Program-made: the position numbers and the translations under genes
In this document: positions 51,241-64,000 of the stretch, piece by piece
How the letters are laid out: every line of letters starts with the position of its first letter
How positions within the stretch are numbered: position 1 is the stretch's first letter
Source: Phycomyces blakesleeanus NRRL 1555(-)
Taxonomy: Eukaryota; Mucoromycota; Mucoromycetes; Mucorales; Phycomycetaceae
Direction of reading: 5' to 3'
NCBI RefSeq assembly: GCF_001638985.1
Contig: NW_017265157.1
Location: 558,001 to 622,000, forward strand
Length of the DNA: 64,000 nt
The notes under the pieces: model-generated
Told to the model about the DNA's origin: nothing
The model's database searches: none
The model's input: only the letters and a program-made list of their open reading frames with translations

Positions 51241-52012
51241 AGTGAACAGAATTTGTAGTTATAAGCAGTCAGTAAATTAGTGGCAATGCCACTATGATTA
51301 GTGACAAGCATAGCTCATTCATCACTATTTTTTTCAATTAAGCATAGTGTGATCAGCCACTAAATTTTATGCAAATTAGAAGTATTGCTACACTAATTTC
51401 ATTCATAGTGTATACAATTTATGAGATTTTATATTATTTTGCATCTAAGCCAATGAAATATTCTAAATATGACAGACTTATATTTTTTTAAGTATTTGTA
51501 TTCTCTTTATAATTGTTCCAATAAATGCAAAAAGTATTACATTGATTTTTTTTTGATTTTTATTGATTAAAATAATACAAATTAAACATAAAAAATACTT
51601 ACAAAATCAGTTATTGATATAAGACTTCCTATTAACTACTTTACTAAATACCATATATAGTGATTTCTAAAATTCAAAAAAGACTATATTGCTTTAAAGT
51701 CTGTGTATTTTTCCCCTGCTCTCTATCAGAGAAAAAAATAATTAATACTCATATATGGTAATTTTTACAATTCTCATTAACACTGTGTATAAGAATTATC
51801 TTGTTTTTAATATATTAAATGATTTGTTTCTTAAGCCAAAAGTCGTAGTTTTAATATAAACAATTTAAATCCAGATGATCTTATTTTCTTCAAATATATC
51901 TGCTTTATAAAAGCCACAATAATAGAGTATATATGCATTGTCGGATTTTTTATATGAATATTGTTCTGATACTCTTTTACTTATTAAAAAAGCATTATAG
52001 CACTTTATTAAA
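51241..52012. other. AT-rich stretch, no gene seen
   Basis: No coding-like frame on either strand. Confidence 0.4.
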
Positions 52013-52860
52013 ATGTTTTTAAATATTGACTTTCGTCTTGTGTTTCATAACAGACAACAAGAGCTTCAGGAACAAACTGAAAACAATGATTCAGCTGAGA
52101 CACCAAGAAACCATAATATAATATACAGCAGACTTGAGTTATATTTACTCATTGAAACTCAATGCATTGAACTTTTCAGATTTTATATGCCAGAGATTGA
52201 AATGATTATCATGGCACTTGGCTTGAAACCAACTTGTCATATTTTGAAAATAAGAGTCAGCAACATCTTTGGCTTTGCCATATTGATGTATTGATACAGT
52301 TCTCCCAGATGACTTTTTGATATATCTCTTATTTTCAGAATACACCCAACAAATATATTAGCTGTCTTAAGAGAGATAGAAGACTTGATATAAAAGAAAA
52401 TAAGATGGGGAATTCAGTTCAATACACATCAACTTCGCTCAGAAAATTTGAAAAGATTCTTGAAGGCTGTTCTCAATAAAGATGCTTCCTTTCCTAACAT
52501 TGTGGGGTTCATTGATAGAGCTATGCAAACAGCTTTGCGCCCAAGCAAAAAGCCAGACACCCAACAAATATTGTATAATAGGTGAAAGCATTTTCATGTA
52601 TTGAAGTTTCAATCAATGATAATTTCTGATAGTATCACATCAAGTCTAATTGGATCATACGTTGGTTCACGGCACAATCAGCAAGTATTCAGTATCTCAT
52701 ATACCAAAATGAGATTGTAGAAATATCACAAGCTCTCACCAGACAGAAAAAACTGGTTTGTACTGTATGGCAATCCTGTTTACATCAATTGTGACAGCAT
52801 GTTTAGACTATTTGACAACACAATAACAGACAGTAAGATGCAAATACTGAGTAGGTATTT
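52013..52860 (+). pseudogene. Harbinger-like (DDE_Tnp_4) transposase relic
   Basis: The first 93 codons (52013-52294) contain ELFRFYMPEIEMIIMALGL. After several stops the frame continues with FPNIVGFIDRAMQTALRPS, KHFHVLKFQSMIISDSI, SLIGSYVGSRHNQQVF and WFVLYGNPVYINCD. These match the order GFID-G/HxxKFQ/DG/GxxHD/GDxAY of DDE_Tnp_4. The catalytic GDxAY is GNPVY, and many stops are present. Dead. Confidence 0.65.
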
Positions 52861-53320
52861 TTGGTAGGCCATAGTCTGACTGAGTTTTATTCTCACTATT
52901 TTTGGTGAGATGAGATTGAGCATAGAGATACTCTTTTTCGGAAAATTAGGTTCATTTCCCAAAAAAAAAATCCAAATTTGTTAATAAAAAGAGGACAATT
53001 TTGATGTTTTTATCATAATGGATGTCTTTATTTTAACATGAATATGTGTCAACTAAAAGTTATATAATTCAAGACTGGCTACTACTACTACTAGAATGGA
53101 TCTTTCTTGACAGCTTTCCTACCTTATAATGCTCTAATATATATGATTATTGATTGGAATTACTTGTATTTGTAATGCTTTATTACTTATACAGTTTTCT
53201 GAAAAGCCATAAAATAAGAACATATATTTTGATATAACAGTGAAAGTAGTACATATTTATTGAATATAATAAGAATTATTTATGTAGAAAAATAATTAAA
53301 TGAAGATAGTTTTATATCTT
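52861..53320. other. AT-rich stretch, no gene seen
   Basis: Nothing recognisable. Confidence 0.4.
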
Positions 53321-55529
53321 TTACAATAATTGAGCTCTATATTTATCTAGAGAAATTCCAAGCTGAACTCGGTCATTCTCCATTCTTTGAGCAGCTTCTT
53401 CAGGGGATATATTCTCTAACTCTGCTCTTTCATTAATTGCATTGTACAGCTCTTTTCTTCTACTAAAAAATCTAGACTCTTTACGATCTTTTCTCCATGC
53501 AGTTCCGTACTTATTTTCTAAGGATTGAATGGATGAGCTGCTATTAAAGCCGAAAACATATTCTCTCCATATATCAGTAACAGAGAAAATTCTTTGGCTT
53601 ATTGTATACTGTTCTGGCTGTTCTGAGTGTGTTGGCTGTTGAGATGTTACGACACTATGTAATGGAGTACTTTGGGGTGGTGGCTGTAGAGGTTGTGATA
53701 TAATGATGTTACGCTGTAAAGATAGGTTTGATGGTGTTGAAATTGTAGAGTTACTGAATTGATTGTATCCGAGAGCAAAAAAATTGGTAAAATTGTTGTT
53801 TAATCTATTAATAGAGGCGGCATGTAAAGAGAGGTGGGCATATATCATGGACTGCATCAAATTCATGGTGGCATGAACTGTTCCAAAACCAGCTCTGACA
53901 CTATCTACCATCTCTGGCATAACCATATCCATTCTGTTATTGCTCATGAACACCTCTTCTTCTTGCTGTACTGCAGAGAGAACTTGCTGTTTGAAGCTTT
54001 TGTATTCCTCTGAGCTGAAGATAGCACATGTTCAAAGATAATAACCTGGGAATTTTTTTTCAGAAGAACAGAGTCCTAAAAAAAAGCAGCAAAGAAATAT
54101 TACTTAGAGAAAATATTACAAACAGTGCTTTAATAACAACATGTACCTGTAGAAATACCACTTGAAGTCGCAAAAGTAAATCCAAAAAATTTGGGCCAGC
54201 TATGTCCTCTTGGACATCTCCATTTGCAAATTTTTGTTTCCAAGATTTGATATTTGGGAAAACCATTGTTTGTAGAGAAGCCAAATGTTAAATCACTGCT
54301 CGTGCTAAAAAGAAGTTGCTACTGTTTCCAGAGAACCTTGCTAAAGCCTTCATTGCTTCCACAGGCAATGTTGACATATAACATCCCACCATACGGTCTG
54401 TTCCCCACCTTCCAACCGTTCGTTGTTGGTCGCCGGAAACGTTCTCTTGTGTAATCATATTGAGAGCACTTTTGCAGTTGGCATGGGTGATCTTTGAAGT
54501 ATGGATCCCAACTGATTTGAATGTCTCAAGGTATATTTTATGCTGCGTCTTGTATCGTATTGGCTTGAAGCGGTTGTCACCTTTAAAAAGAGCTGTTTCA
54601 TACCATTTTTCATGGGAAGAAAAGTCGGGAAATGGCTCATTCTCATAATGAAATCTTGAGAATAAACTCATGGCCAATGCACCAATGGAACAGACTTCAA
54701 ATTGACGATGACAGATTGATGATCTATACTCAATCTTTCCGTGTTGATTGGTTTTTCCAAAGGTCATGGTTGCCACCAGATCAATGCATTGTGTAGCGCC
54801 TTGGTTGTCTAATTCCAAAGAGAAAAGGTCAGCAAATTGCATTCCAAGAACTGTTTGACTTTGGCATAGCATTGCATGACTTATAAGAAAGCAAAGTCGA
54901 TCTCAACATGCGCGGGTATCGTTTTTTTCCATGAAATATTGACTGATTCTTTCTAATTCTTGCTTGATGTATCCATTGTTAAGTGTATTCTTTCCACAAT
55001 CTTCGAAGTTTTTTCTAACAGTCTGTGCGCTTGCCTTATTTGCGGTATCAAGGAAAGCACGGACAAGTGGTCCTCTTGCTACACCATTGAGATTCAATCC
55101 AAGAGCTTTCTGCTTGCTACATATATCGGCTACTGCCTTGACATAGGCTGCTATTGATCCTTTGCCTAATGGAATCAGGGAGTTGTTATCATCCCTCTTT
55201 AATTTACGTCCTCTATTCATGACATAATCTATCATGAAAGAGCTTAGTTTCTGATCATTCACAAGTTCATTATCTCCGAATTCTTTCTTAAGACACTATT
55301 GCTGTTTGAAATGTATAAAAACACTTTTAATATTTTTTTATACAGAAAACTATATTATACATACTCTCCATTCTTCTTGCTTTGCAAGATATGCTTTCGT
55401 TGTATTTGTAGGGCGCTGGTCCAGGTTTTGAGCTAATACCAATTGGTTGCTACTGTATATTGCTAATGTGTTGTCCATCATACACTGAAGACTTGGATCA
55501 TTGATGGTAGTGTTGTTTCCATTGTTCAT
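53321..55529 (-). pseudogene. Crypton (tyrosine recombinase) with C-terminal GCR1_C domain, broken
   Basis: Minus strand. The first exon 55529-55365 (MNNGNNTTIND to QRPTNTTKAYLAKQEEWR) is followed by an intron and the frame LKKEFGDNELVNDQKLSSF. The core (54903-55262, then 54288-54872) has VGRWGTDRMVGCYMSTLPVE, the Crypton recombinase segment with the tyrosine, preceded by ITHANCKSA where HxxR is expected. In-frame stops at 54905-54903 (TGA) and 54290-54288 (TAA). An intron lies near 54145-54075 and a frameshift near 54010. The C-terminal 211 codons (53953-53321) contain VTDIWREYVFGFNSSSSIQS and ESRFFSRRKELYNAI, the GCR1_C DNA-binding domain. Cryptons move by circular intermediates; this one is dead. 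Confidence 0.75.
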
Positions 55530-55616
55530 TTGAGGCTGAATAAATAGAAATAAAATGATGTATAATATATTAATAACATTATTCATAAAGTCTTTAAAAA
55601 TTTGAAGTAATAACAT

Positions 55617-56186
55617 ATTAATTATGGCAAGATATACTTACAGCTCTTTATGAGAATGTTTGGTTTGTTATAAAGGTAGTTTCTTTTTCTATTAATTGTA
55701 ATACTCTTTTTATCCTTTTTTTTTAATAAAAACTATCAGAGTATATCGTACTAAAAATACATTATGAAGAAAACTAATCACATTCAAGTAGAATAGTGTA
55801 TTGGAAGTATAGAAGACATTGTCAGGAACCAATGTCTTTGTTTGTTAAAGGTAAACCAATCTTAGACTTCAAATGCCTTGCAAATAAAGATATCTTTTTA
55901 TTATTAGATGAACCACTAAGGATTCATACTTCTCTTCCTAATATATTGTAGTGTAACATGTAAAATAAATATAAAAATAAATATTGACTATAATAAGTAA
56001 CCAAAAGCTAAAAGTCGTTGTTTATTGGATGTATCTGAGCTTGCGTTTCATATGAGTCCGATATGCAATATATCATGATATTCGTCATGATATTTTTATA
56101 AAAATTATATAGAAACAGAAAAATACTTTTCTTTTTTAAAAAAAGTACTGCCAATTTTTAAAAACCCGCCAAAAAATACCTGAGTT
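55617..56186. other. AT-rich stretch, no gene seen
   Basis: No coding-like frame recognised; T/A tracts. Confidence 0.35.
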
Positions 56187-57224
56187 TTGTGTAAGTCTCA
56201 AGAATCAGATACTGCTGTCCAAAACCGTTTGGTTCAAGGAAAAACAATGACTTTTCTTAAGCATATCATATATGAAGAGCATATAGTTGTATTTCTTGAC
56301 AAGATTGCTGACGTCATTGGAAGATATCAGCAAAGTCAACCTGATTTTGTCCAATACTTTGAGACCAACTGGTGTACCATGACTAAGTACTGTGTTTGGA
56401 GTAGAGCTTTTCATCAGCTTGAATTCTCTCACATGCCAACAAACAGCTATATCAAGTCTTGGCACAACCAGCTAAAAACTCATTTTTTAGGCCGCAGTCG
56501 CAACAAAAGATTTGATTGACTGATTTTCATACTGACAAACAAAGTAGAGTTCTACTTCAAAGAGGAGAGCATCAGAGTCAATATGTGCAGTAGCCCAATG
56601 ACAGCTGCCCAAAGACAACAAAGGAAGATAGAGATGTCTGCTGAAGCTGTTCCAGCATACATGCATGCTAATATGATTGTTAGCCTATCAAAAGCAATGT
56701 CTCTGAACGTCACTCTTGATGACACTAATAATATTCTTGAAGATGGGGTTTGGTTCATCGACTCGTTTACTGAAGATGATATTATCTATCAAGTTGAAGT
56801 TAATAACAATGTTCTTCTTTTTTGTATGTGTTATTTTTGGGCTAGGTACATGAAGCCTTGTAAGCATATGCATTTGCTCCGTATTCATATGTCAGGATTT
56901 GCTTTCTTGTCTGTGCCTCCTGCAAATAATGTGCTGTCAATCACAATTTCTGGTGAGCAGTTCGTTAAGGACAGCACTATGTCAATTGATGGCACAACAG
57001 AGAGCACTAGGCGTGGGTATGACATAGAGGCATTTGAGTATGCAAAGAATTGTTTGTTAACAGCTAGACATAATGAGCAAGATTTGTATCAACTGATACA
57101 GTATGCTACAGAAGAGGAAGCAGAGGTTATCAGAGCAGCATATGCTGCTCCCATAAAGGCTTTTCAAGAAATCAAAGCTAAATATGAAGCTCATTTTAAA
57201 ACTTTAAATACACAACGTCATTAA
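56187..57224 (+). pseudogene. MULE transposase C-terminal half with SWIM finger
   Basis: One frame with a single TGA (56517-56519). The first part has FVQYFETNWC, WSRAFHQLEFSHMPTNSYIK and HNQLKTHFLGRSRNKRFD, the region after the MULE DDE core. After the stop come FILTNKVEFYFKEES and the SWIM finger CMCYFWARYMKPCKHMHLL, then the tail shared with the ORF at 7696-8259. The DDE core itself is absent upstream. Confidence 0.8.
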
Positions 57225-57559
57225 TAAAGAATCTTCTGCTTTATTTACAATTGTTCTCACAATATATAACTATTCCTATCATCTTCTTAACATTATATAT
57301 TTGGAAATATATATAAGTATAAATTTAAGCTGTTTTCTTGACTATCTTAATATGTTATTATTTTGGTTCTATATCTCTGCGTTTTTTTAAGAAAATGCAA
57401 AGGTAACATGTGGCTTAATTCTGAAATTCAAATTCTGGTTGTCTGGTGTGCAAAAGATACAGAAAATAAAAAGATTCTTTTTTTTAAACTTGCAGACATT
57501 TAATATTATTATTTTTCTATTAGTATTTGAAATGAAAAATTTGATACAAATCTCAAAAA
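57225..57559. other. spacer between MULE and Tnp2 relics
   Basis: AT-rich, no feature. Confidence 0.35.
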
Positions 57560-58900
57560 TTGCAATTATTAAGAAAATACACTATAACTCCAACTCTTAC
57601 AATCTGCACAAAGGTTCATGTCCTCGTGATAACTAGTGATATTCCAGCAGTGACAAAGCTGACATGTCATGCTTGCCATATAAGCAAAAGTGACTGTCAA
57701 ATCTGTAATGTTGTGGGCCAAACTTCTGGCTGTGACCAATATTTTAGATCTTTGCCAGACACCACTATGTGCACTTTGGAAAGCTTCCAATACTTTGATC
57801 CAGCAAGTTCGTTTAGCAAGGGTCTTGTAGAACAATCTTCTCTTTCTTCACTGACATCATTCATGAGCCCACTCTTTTTTACCCTTGACAAGATGTATGG
57901 CCTTTGTCATAGAATAGACAAACAGGTCTGGGGACTTATTAGTGAAAAGTATGGAATCAAACACTCTCTGTTTCTTCTTGCCAATATACTCAAAGAAATT
58001 GATATGGTAATGGCAGCAACAAGAACAATATTTTCAATGGCATTTCATGGCTCTTCAAGAAACATATCCAAGTACAGTGGATACTTTAAGGCTGTAAATT
58101 AGACCAACTTCCTTCTCTTCATTGTCTACGCTGGTAGTGGAGTGTATAAGAAATATAACTGCCGGAAAAGCATTGCTTGGACTTGTGCAAGCTTGTAACT
58201 TAGTAATGAGCTGGGAGTTATCAGCAGAGGAACAAACCTCTATAAAAAGATATGTTTAATAAGATTCAATGTTTTTTTTCTTGCCACTTATAATTATCTT
58301 CTAGAAAATTACAATCATGGAACATATATCTTGAAGACCTTTATTAAAATGATAAAATAGAAATAACAGTCTTTACTGTCAATCAGCACCTTTTACAACA
58401 TTACCCCAATATGATTGGTGCCTTTGGTTTTTTACGTGCATATAGCACAAGATCAGTAGAGCATGCTATTTGTGATTACTCTTAAGCCATCAAAAGAAAT
58501 TTGGCAATTGGCATGAATACTGAAAATGTAATGGTTCAGCTGGCTTGTACATGGCAATTGTTGACTGATTCCGAAGGATGCAAACAGAGAGGTGTTGTAT
58601 TATAGTACAAAGATATGTCTGCTGGTTGGCCAATTACTAGTGAGGGCGAGTGTGCTGGTGCAGATTCCGATATCGAGTTCTGGGGACCTTTAGGATATAA
58701 AACAATTGATGATAGTTTTGAAGACATTTCTTGTCTTCTGATTCTTATTCAAGACTTTTATAAATCAAAGGGAGTAGAATGCAGGACGATTGAATCAGCT
58801 CTAATAACTAGCTGCAAAGCTTTTATTAATGGCTGTGTAATTGACTTTTCATTCTCCCAAAAAACATTAAGAGAGATGCATCACGTTTGTCTTTAGGTGC
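57560..58900 (+). pseudogene. Tnp2/CACTA-like transposase relic
   Basis: The frame 57560-58102 has SDIPAVTKLTCHACHISKSD, the DIPA..K..GH hallmark, then CQICNVVGQTSGC and QVWGLISEKYGIKHSLFLLA. After a stop it continues with TNFLLFIVYAG and SNELGVISRG. Further pieces at 58380-58560 (YPNMIGAFGFLRAYSTRSVE) and 58615-58896 belong to the same protein type. Many stops; dead. It is a different subfamily from the transposase at 34879-37995. Confidence 0.6.
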
Positions 58901-60100
58901 AAGTCGATCTGTTCACAAATGTATGTCACCAATACACTTTCATGGTAAACAACTTCTTAGGAAAAGTAATTCTTTTCTTTGAACATGAGAATTCTAGTAA
59001 AAGATGGCCCCTTTTTTGGTGCTGATATATAGCACTGTATGATATAATGCCATTCTAGTAATGGTAAATGGTCAGCTCAAACCAAAGGTAGTTCATATGG
59101 TGGAAGTCAATGAGTTGGTTAGTCTTGTAGTGTCAGATGCAACTGGCAGTACAATGACAAAAACAACAACAAAATATATAGTGTGACCAGAAATTAACTA
59201 CGGCCCAAAATTAAATCTTGGTCAATATAGAGATCTATAATTTGTTTTTTTTTATTATAATATATTTTTTTTCAGATTGTCTTAACAAATTTTATTCTTG
59301 CAGCAGAAAGTTTAGATATTTCCCTTATCTTTTACTTCTGACTTTTAATAGTTCTCGATTTCAATCTATACATGCTAACAATGTAAAATCTGTAGTTGAA
59401 ATATACTTTTGTGTCATCTGAGATCTAATTCTAGATAGTCAATTTGCTTTTTATCAGCTATTTCAAAAAACAGAGATTTTCTTGCTTCATTCTGAATTTT
59501 TAACTCTTTTATAATTATTATAAGCTAAAAATGAAGTAACAATTATAAAAAATGCCTCTTTTTTCCCATAGTGTAAGCTAATTAGATTTTCTTTTAAAGA
59601 AAAAGAGAAAATAAGTCCTTTTTTTATACAATATTTCTTTTAAGAAATAATGTTAAAGAGTAGTTTGTTTGTTTAGAGAAAATACAAATCCAATATTATT
59701 TTGTAACAGTGAAAACATAATATAGAAACTTCTTTGAAAAAACAATTCTTGGGGGGTTTGCATTTTTCAGTCAGTGTTTTTGTACAACTCTGAAAATTTG
59801 AGTCCATAAACTTCTTTATTAAATTGAGAATTTCAAAACACATCAGAATATCTAATGACTCTAGCTTGAAGTACATTAATTGTCATGTTGAAACAAGTTT
59901 CTCAGAACAATTAAGTGAGTTCATCAGACCTCAAACAGTAACAGAGAAGTGCTGTGATCATCTTATATTTTATTGAGCAAAAAGTAATTTCAAACATTTT
60001 TTTTCAGAAATTACTATAAAAGAGTGCTATGCTTCAAAGTATTGTATGTTGATCATCTTTTTGCTTGCAGGTCATTACTGCATAAAAAGCTATATCCCAA
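58901..60100. other. AT-rich stretch, no gene seen
   Basis: A few stop-interrupted frames without recognisable motifs; it may include more of the Tnp2 relic. Confidence 0.35.
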
Positions 60101-63100
60101 AAATATTTATTCTCTCGTCACACTCTTGTCTGCCCAAGATCAAACCCAAGCTCAAGCTTAAGCTTAAAATCTCCATGTTCTTTTAGAATAAGCTGATGTA
60201 TACAGAGCTTAAATACAAGCTAAATTAAATCTTTTGGCTAACCAACCATCTCTTATAGACACTCAGTCAGTCTCTGCTTCAGCTACTGTTCTGCTTCATG
60301 ATCTCCCTGTATACCAAACATATGAATAAATACTTTCTGAGAAGCTCATAAGCCTCTTGCCATCACTATAACATACTCTTTTTCTCATACTTTCACTGAG
60401 AATGTGAAACACAGCCTTCTTAACCAGTATCTTACAATATCAGAGGTCAAGTACTCCCCTTCTGCAACTTTGCCACAGACTATCAAGGTCTTTCACAAAG
60501 GTCAGCACCAGGAAGATGCCTTCCTTCATCAACTCTGATACGCAGTTTTTGAGGTACTGGAACCTTTAGAAGTTCTTGGACACTCTCTTTTTCAAGTGCT
60601 CCCCAAAGACCATTAACAATGCATCTTCACTATCTTAGAAGATGCCCAAGCAATGATATTGCATGTTGAAGATACAATCAACAACCAATGCAACAAACTA
60701 GCCTTTTGAGCTGTCAACCCTGTATTTTTGGTGATACCTTCTACTTCTAGCTACATTATGTCATCCAATACTTTCAGGGAAGCAATTGTTCACCAAAGAT
60801 TGACTCAAAAAGTGCTTCACAATGCATGTCCTGCTTCATGTTCACATTTTAGAAAGTAATCAGGTACTACTTCCAATGACCAGTAGTTTTTTTGAGTCGC
60901 CCACCACAAAATGCTGGTAGACACTCTGCATCAATCTCCAATCAGACCTTTCAACCTCACCAGAACCACAAATTCTGTACACCTCACTTCTGTAAGTCTC
61001 AGGGTAACCACAACTATATATTTCAGTCTCAGCAGATCCAGCCCTCTGGAACTCAGTCCAGCAACAATCCATTCTAACTAGGAACAACTCTCAGTAGGTG
61101 GGCAGCTCCATCAATTCTCTCTGGCATAGCAATGACTCACTGACAGTCGTTGAGTTCTAAAATAAGTGTGATATGTTGGGATTGGAAGTTGCCTTTGAAG
61201 CGGCTGGAAGATATCACAAGAGTAGTTTTTCAGAAGAATAAAGATAATGTTTTATTTCGATGAAGCAATTTGTATTTATACTATCTTAAAGGGATTTTGC
61301 TAGAAGTTACCAGATATTGGAAACTTCCAGCAAAGTGCAGTATTTCTGAGAAGGATTGATTTGGATTGGTCAGATTAGGATTCAGATTCTAGGAACAACA
61401 TGCTCATGACAGTTCATAACATCATCAAGGATGACTTCTATATTCACTTTTGACAAAACCCTTTGCTTTACAACAGTCCTTTCAACATTGTTTTCTCAAC
61501 CTCCAAACAATAGAAACTTCTTCGACAAGAAATCTCACACCTTCTCTTCAAAAAAGCAAAAGAACCTGTTTTAGACCAGTCCCCCAGGTTTTACAGCAAT
61601 ATTTTTGTCATTTCAAAATGCAATGGCAGTTACCACCCTGTCTTTAATCTCAAATCACTCAATCAGTATCTGGACGCCCTGCACTTCAAGATGGAAGACA
61701 TGAAGCAAGTGATCCACTTGATGCGCTCCAAGAATTATATGACATCCATAGACCTCTTTGATACATTTCTCCATATTTTGATCCACAAACACTTGTGCAA
61801 ATATTTTTGTTTTTCCTGAAACAACCAAGTCTTCCAATTCCAGACGACCCCTTTAGGCCTATTGATTGTTCCGTAGCTCTTCACACAACTTACCAAAACA
61901 GTACTCAAGTGGGCCTATTTCTCAAGAATTTGCTTGACTGCATACCTCAACGATTAGCCCTTACTTGGAAAAACCCGGAAATTAGTCTCCAACCAGATGA
62001 CTGCGGTCCTTCAGCAGTTGAAGGCTCTTGGTTGGTTAGTCAACGCAAAGACGTCTCACCTAACTCCAACATGCCGGATAGAACACCTGGGTTATGTCTT
62101 GGATACGGGTTTAATGACTACCAGCCTCTCTGGCAAGAAGATCCACAGCCTCCAAAAGTCCATTCAGATGCTCCCAATCGATACAATGACCACTCTCAGA
62201 AAAGTTCACAGCCTGATCATGCACATCAAGGCTGCGACACTGGAAATTTTTCTGGCCAACCTATATACACAACATCTACTTCGATTCAAGAACCAGTCCA
62301 TTCGTTCACCACACTCCTGGAACCCCCTGATTCTGCTCCCCCCGTCTTTCCACCAAGAGCTCTAATGATGGTTGGTCAACCTGACGAAGTGGAATGGCAA
62401 GGCCCTCATTACATCCAATGCTCAATTCCAAATTCACAGTGATGCAAGCAACAGTGGATAGGGAGGTGTCTTCCAAGCCCAGCACAATTATGAACATTGG
62501 ATCACCAAGGAAGCTTCTCAATCCCTCAACTGGAAAGAGATGAAGGCAGTGTAACTGACACTACAGACCTCATACCATCTTTGCAACACATCAATCGTAG
62601 TTCACACTAACAACACGAGATCCATGACCTACATCAACAAGCAAGGGACACTTGGGCTTTTCCCCTATCCCGCTTGGCCACCAAACTTTGGGAAATGTAT
62701 ATTACACGAGGTCTGTTCCTTACAGCAAAACACATACTGAGCCGACTCAATGTTCAAGTCAACTGGTCCACTTGTCGGGGCTTCACATAGAACTTATGAA
62801 GGATACAACCATTCTACTTCTGCCAGATTCAAACAAACTGGGACTCCCACGACGTGGATCTATTTGCAGATCGTCTCACAGCCCTTCTTCCTCAATATGT
62901 TTCTTGGAAGATCAATCCAGGGTCAACGGCAACCAATGCTCTCTCTCTGTCTTGGACGACCTTCCAGAACACTTATGTACACCTACCATGGAACTTAATC
63001 TTGAAGTCCCTACACAAGATTCATACCAAGAAAATTACAGCCACCATAGTAGTCCCCTTTTGGCCGAGCTCAATATGGTTCCCATTACTTCAATCTATGG

Positions 63101-64000
63101 CCATAGTCCCACCTCTCCTGCTAACAGCCAAGACAATCGAGACCATGTCACTGCTCACTCCGCATTCATTGGCCAACATAAGATGAAAGGTCTCTGTTTG
63201 GTGAGTCTCAAACAAACTTTAGAAGGCACTCTCCTTTCCAACAATGCACGTAAACTCTTTTTGGACTCACTCAAGGACGAACGTCCCACTAACCGCATCT
63301 ATGCCAGAGGATAGTGTCTCTTTATACTTTAGGCTATTGCAAACAAGGTTACCCTTTTGCATTTTACTGCCACTGATATGGTTAACTTTTTTACCTTTCC
63401 TGAGATTTCCGTCTACAACGTCAATACCTTGCAAACCTTCTGCTCGGCTATTTGTCAACTCCATCGCAATCCTGCTTCTTTGTCCTCTGACCCACGCCTT
63501 GTCGATTTGTTTAAATTACTTAAACGCTATGCACCTCCAATAGCTATGTCTTGACCTTTGATCGATTTCTCACCCACCTTTGTGTTTTTGACCTCTATCC
63601 CATTAGATCCTTCTACATCTCTTTTTCCTTTATCCTGTAAATCCGCCTTTCTTCTCGCCATGGCTGCCTTTCTTTGCCCATTGGATCTTCCTTGAATAAT
63701 TCTCAGTAAATGTTGTATCGATGGTCAACGTCGCCTCCACCTGGTCATTGAAGCTCTAAAGGAGACACGTGAGGGCCACCGTATCATAAAATCGCCCATC
63801 ATTAATTCAGACGGCTCCAATCACGCTCCTTGTCCAGTTCTGGCCTTTTCTGTGCTCAAATATCACCCTGCCGCACACTCACCCCCCACTGACACATTGT
63901 TTGTTTGTTCCAAAAAACCGTCCCTCCCAGTGACCATCAACATCATTTCTTCCTGGATAAGCACACTCACTCAAATGTCTACCTTGCTCAAACCTTGTCC
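60100..64000 (+). mobile_element. DIRS-like (tyrosine-recombinase) retrotransposon relic, runs off the window
   Basis: The gag-like start (60140-61080) ends in an Asn/Gln/Ser-rich basic tail. The RT region 61447-62450 includes LNQYLDALHFKMEDMKQVIH, TSIDLF and QTTPFGLL, then LKALGWLVNAKTSHLTPT and IEHLGYVLDT in other frames. RNase H/C-terminal pieces at 62450-63190 include PQYVSWKINPGSTATNALSL and FWPSSIWFPLL. The recombinase-like part from ~63440 to the end has SAFLLAMAAFLCPLDLP and ETREGHRIIKSPII. Stops and frameshifts occur about every 100-300 bp. It is more CT-rich than its surroundings. Assigned by recall of DIRS-type RT and recombinase order. Confidence 0.65.
61174..61400 (+). mobile_element. 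short solo LTR (family F) inside the DIRS relic
   Basis: 227 bp, TGTTGGGATTGG... to ...TAGGAACAACA, with an internal GAATAAAGATAATG poly(A)-signal block. It interrupts the DIRS RT reading. Flanks TGATA and TGCTC do not match. Confidence 0.6.

Overview
This window looks like an AT-rich, transposon-dense stretch of an early-diverging fungal genome, most likely Mucoromycota (Mucorales type). The grounds are short GT-AG introns, etherase-like glutathione transferases, a tRNA set of eukaryotic form, and the mix of Ty3/Gypsy, chromovirus, DIRS, Crypton (GCR1_C), CACTA/Tnp2, MULE, Harbinger and Tc1/mariner sequences. The assignment is an inference from the types of sequence present; no marker gene fixes the species.

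Layout. Positions 1-8.3 kb hold nearly all the host genes: a possible gene end at the left edge, coding-like fragments on the minus strand, a three-exon HMG-box gene (1220-2892), two inverted relics of a TnpB/Fanzor-type zinc ribbon (3.2-3.8 kb), two tandem four-exon glutathione transferase genes (4175-5231 and 5862-6872), and an intact SWIM zinc-finger ORF related to MULE transposases (7696-8259). From 8.7 to 34 kb the window is nested transposons around three tRNA genes (Leu-AAG, Ala-AGC, Ile-AAT). These include a Tc1/mariner element split by two solo LTRs, a near-identical-LTR Gypsy element inserted in an older LTR of its own family, a LINE whose copies sit on tRNA genes, and a second, decayed Gypsy copy. 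From 34.6 to about 47.5 kb is a probable CACTA (Tnp2) DNA transposon carrying an 835-residue transposase exon and an opposite-strand companion gene. It is interrupted by a complete, very young chromovirus (40064-46214) with a 1633-residue ORF. From 47.8 to 64 kb follow tRNA-Arg(ACG) and a graveyard of MULE, MITE, Harbinger, Crypton, Tnp2 and DIRS relics.

The strongest biology here is the relation between retroelements and tRNA genes. Two independent LINE copies lie head-to-head with a tRNA-Ala and a tRNA-Ile. Each is flanked by a 14-bp target duplication that is exactly tRNA nucleotides 1-14, so the tRNA gene is rebuilt intact at the LINE 5' junction. Separately, LTR termini of the main Gypsy family end exactly 18 bp beyond the 3' ends of tRNA-Leu and tRNA-Ile. 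Nesting, target duplications and LTR identity allow a partial order of events. The decayed elements share premature stops that look like C-to-T/G-to-A transitions.

All calls rest on reading the sequence and on recalled family motifs; no database search was possible.
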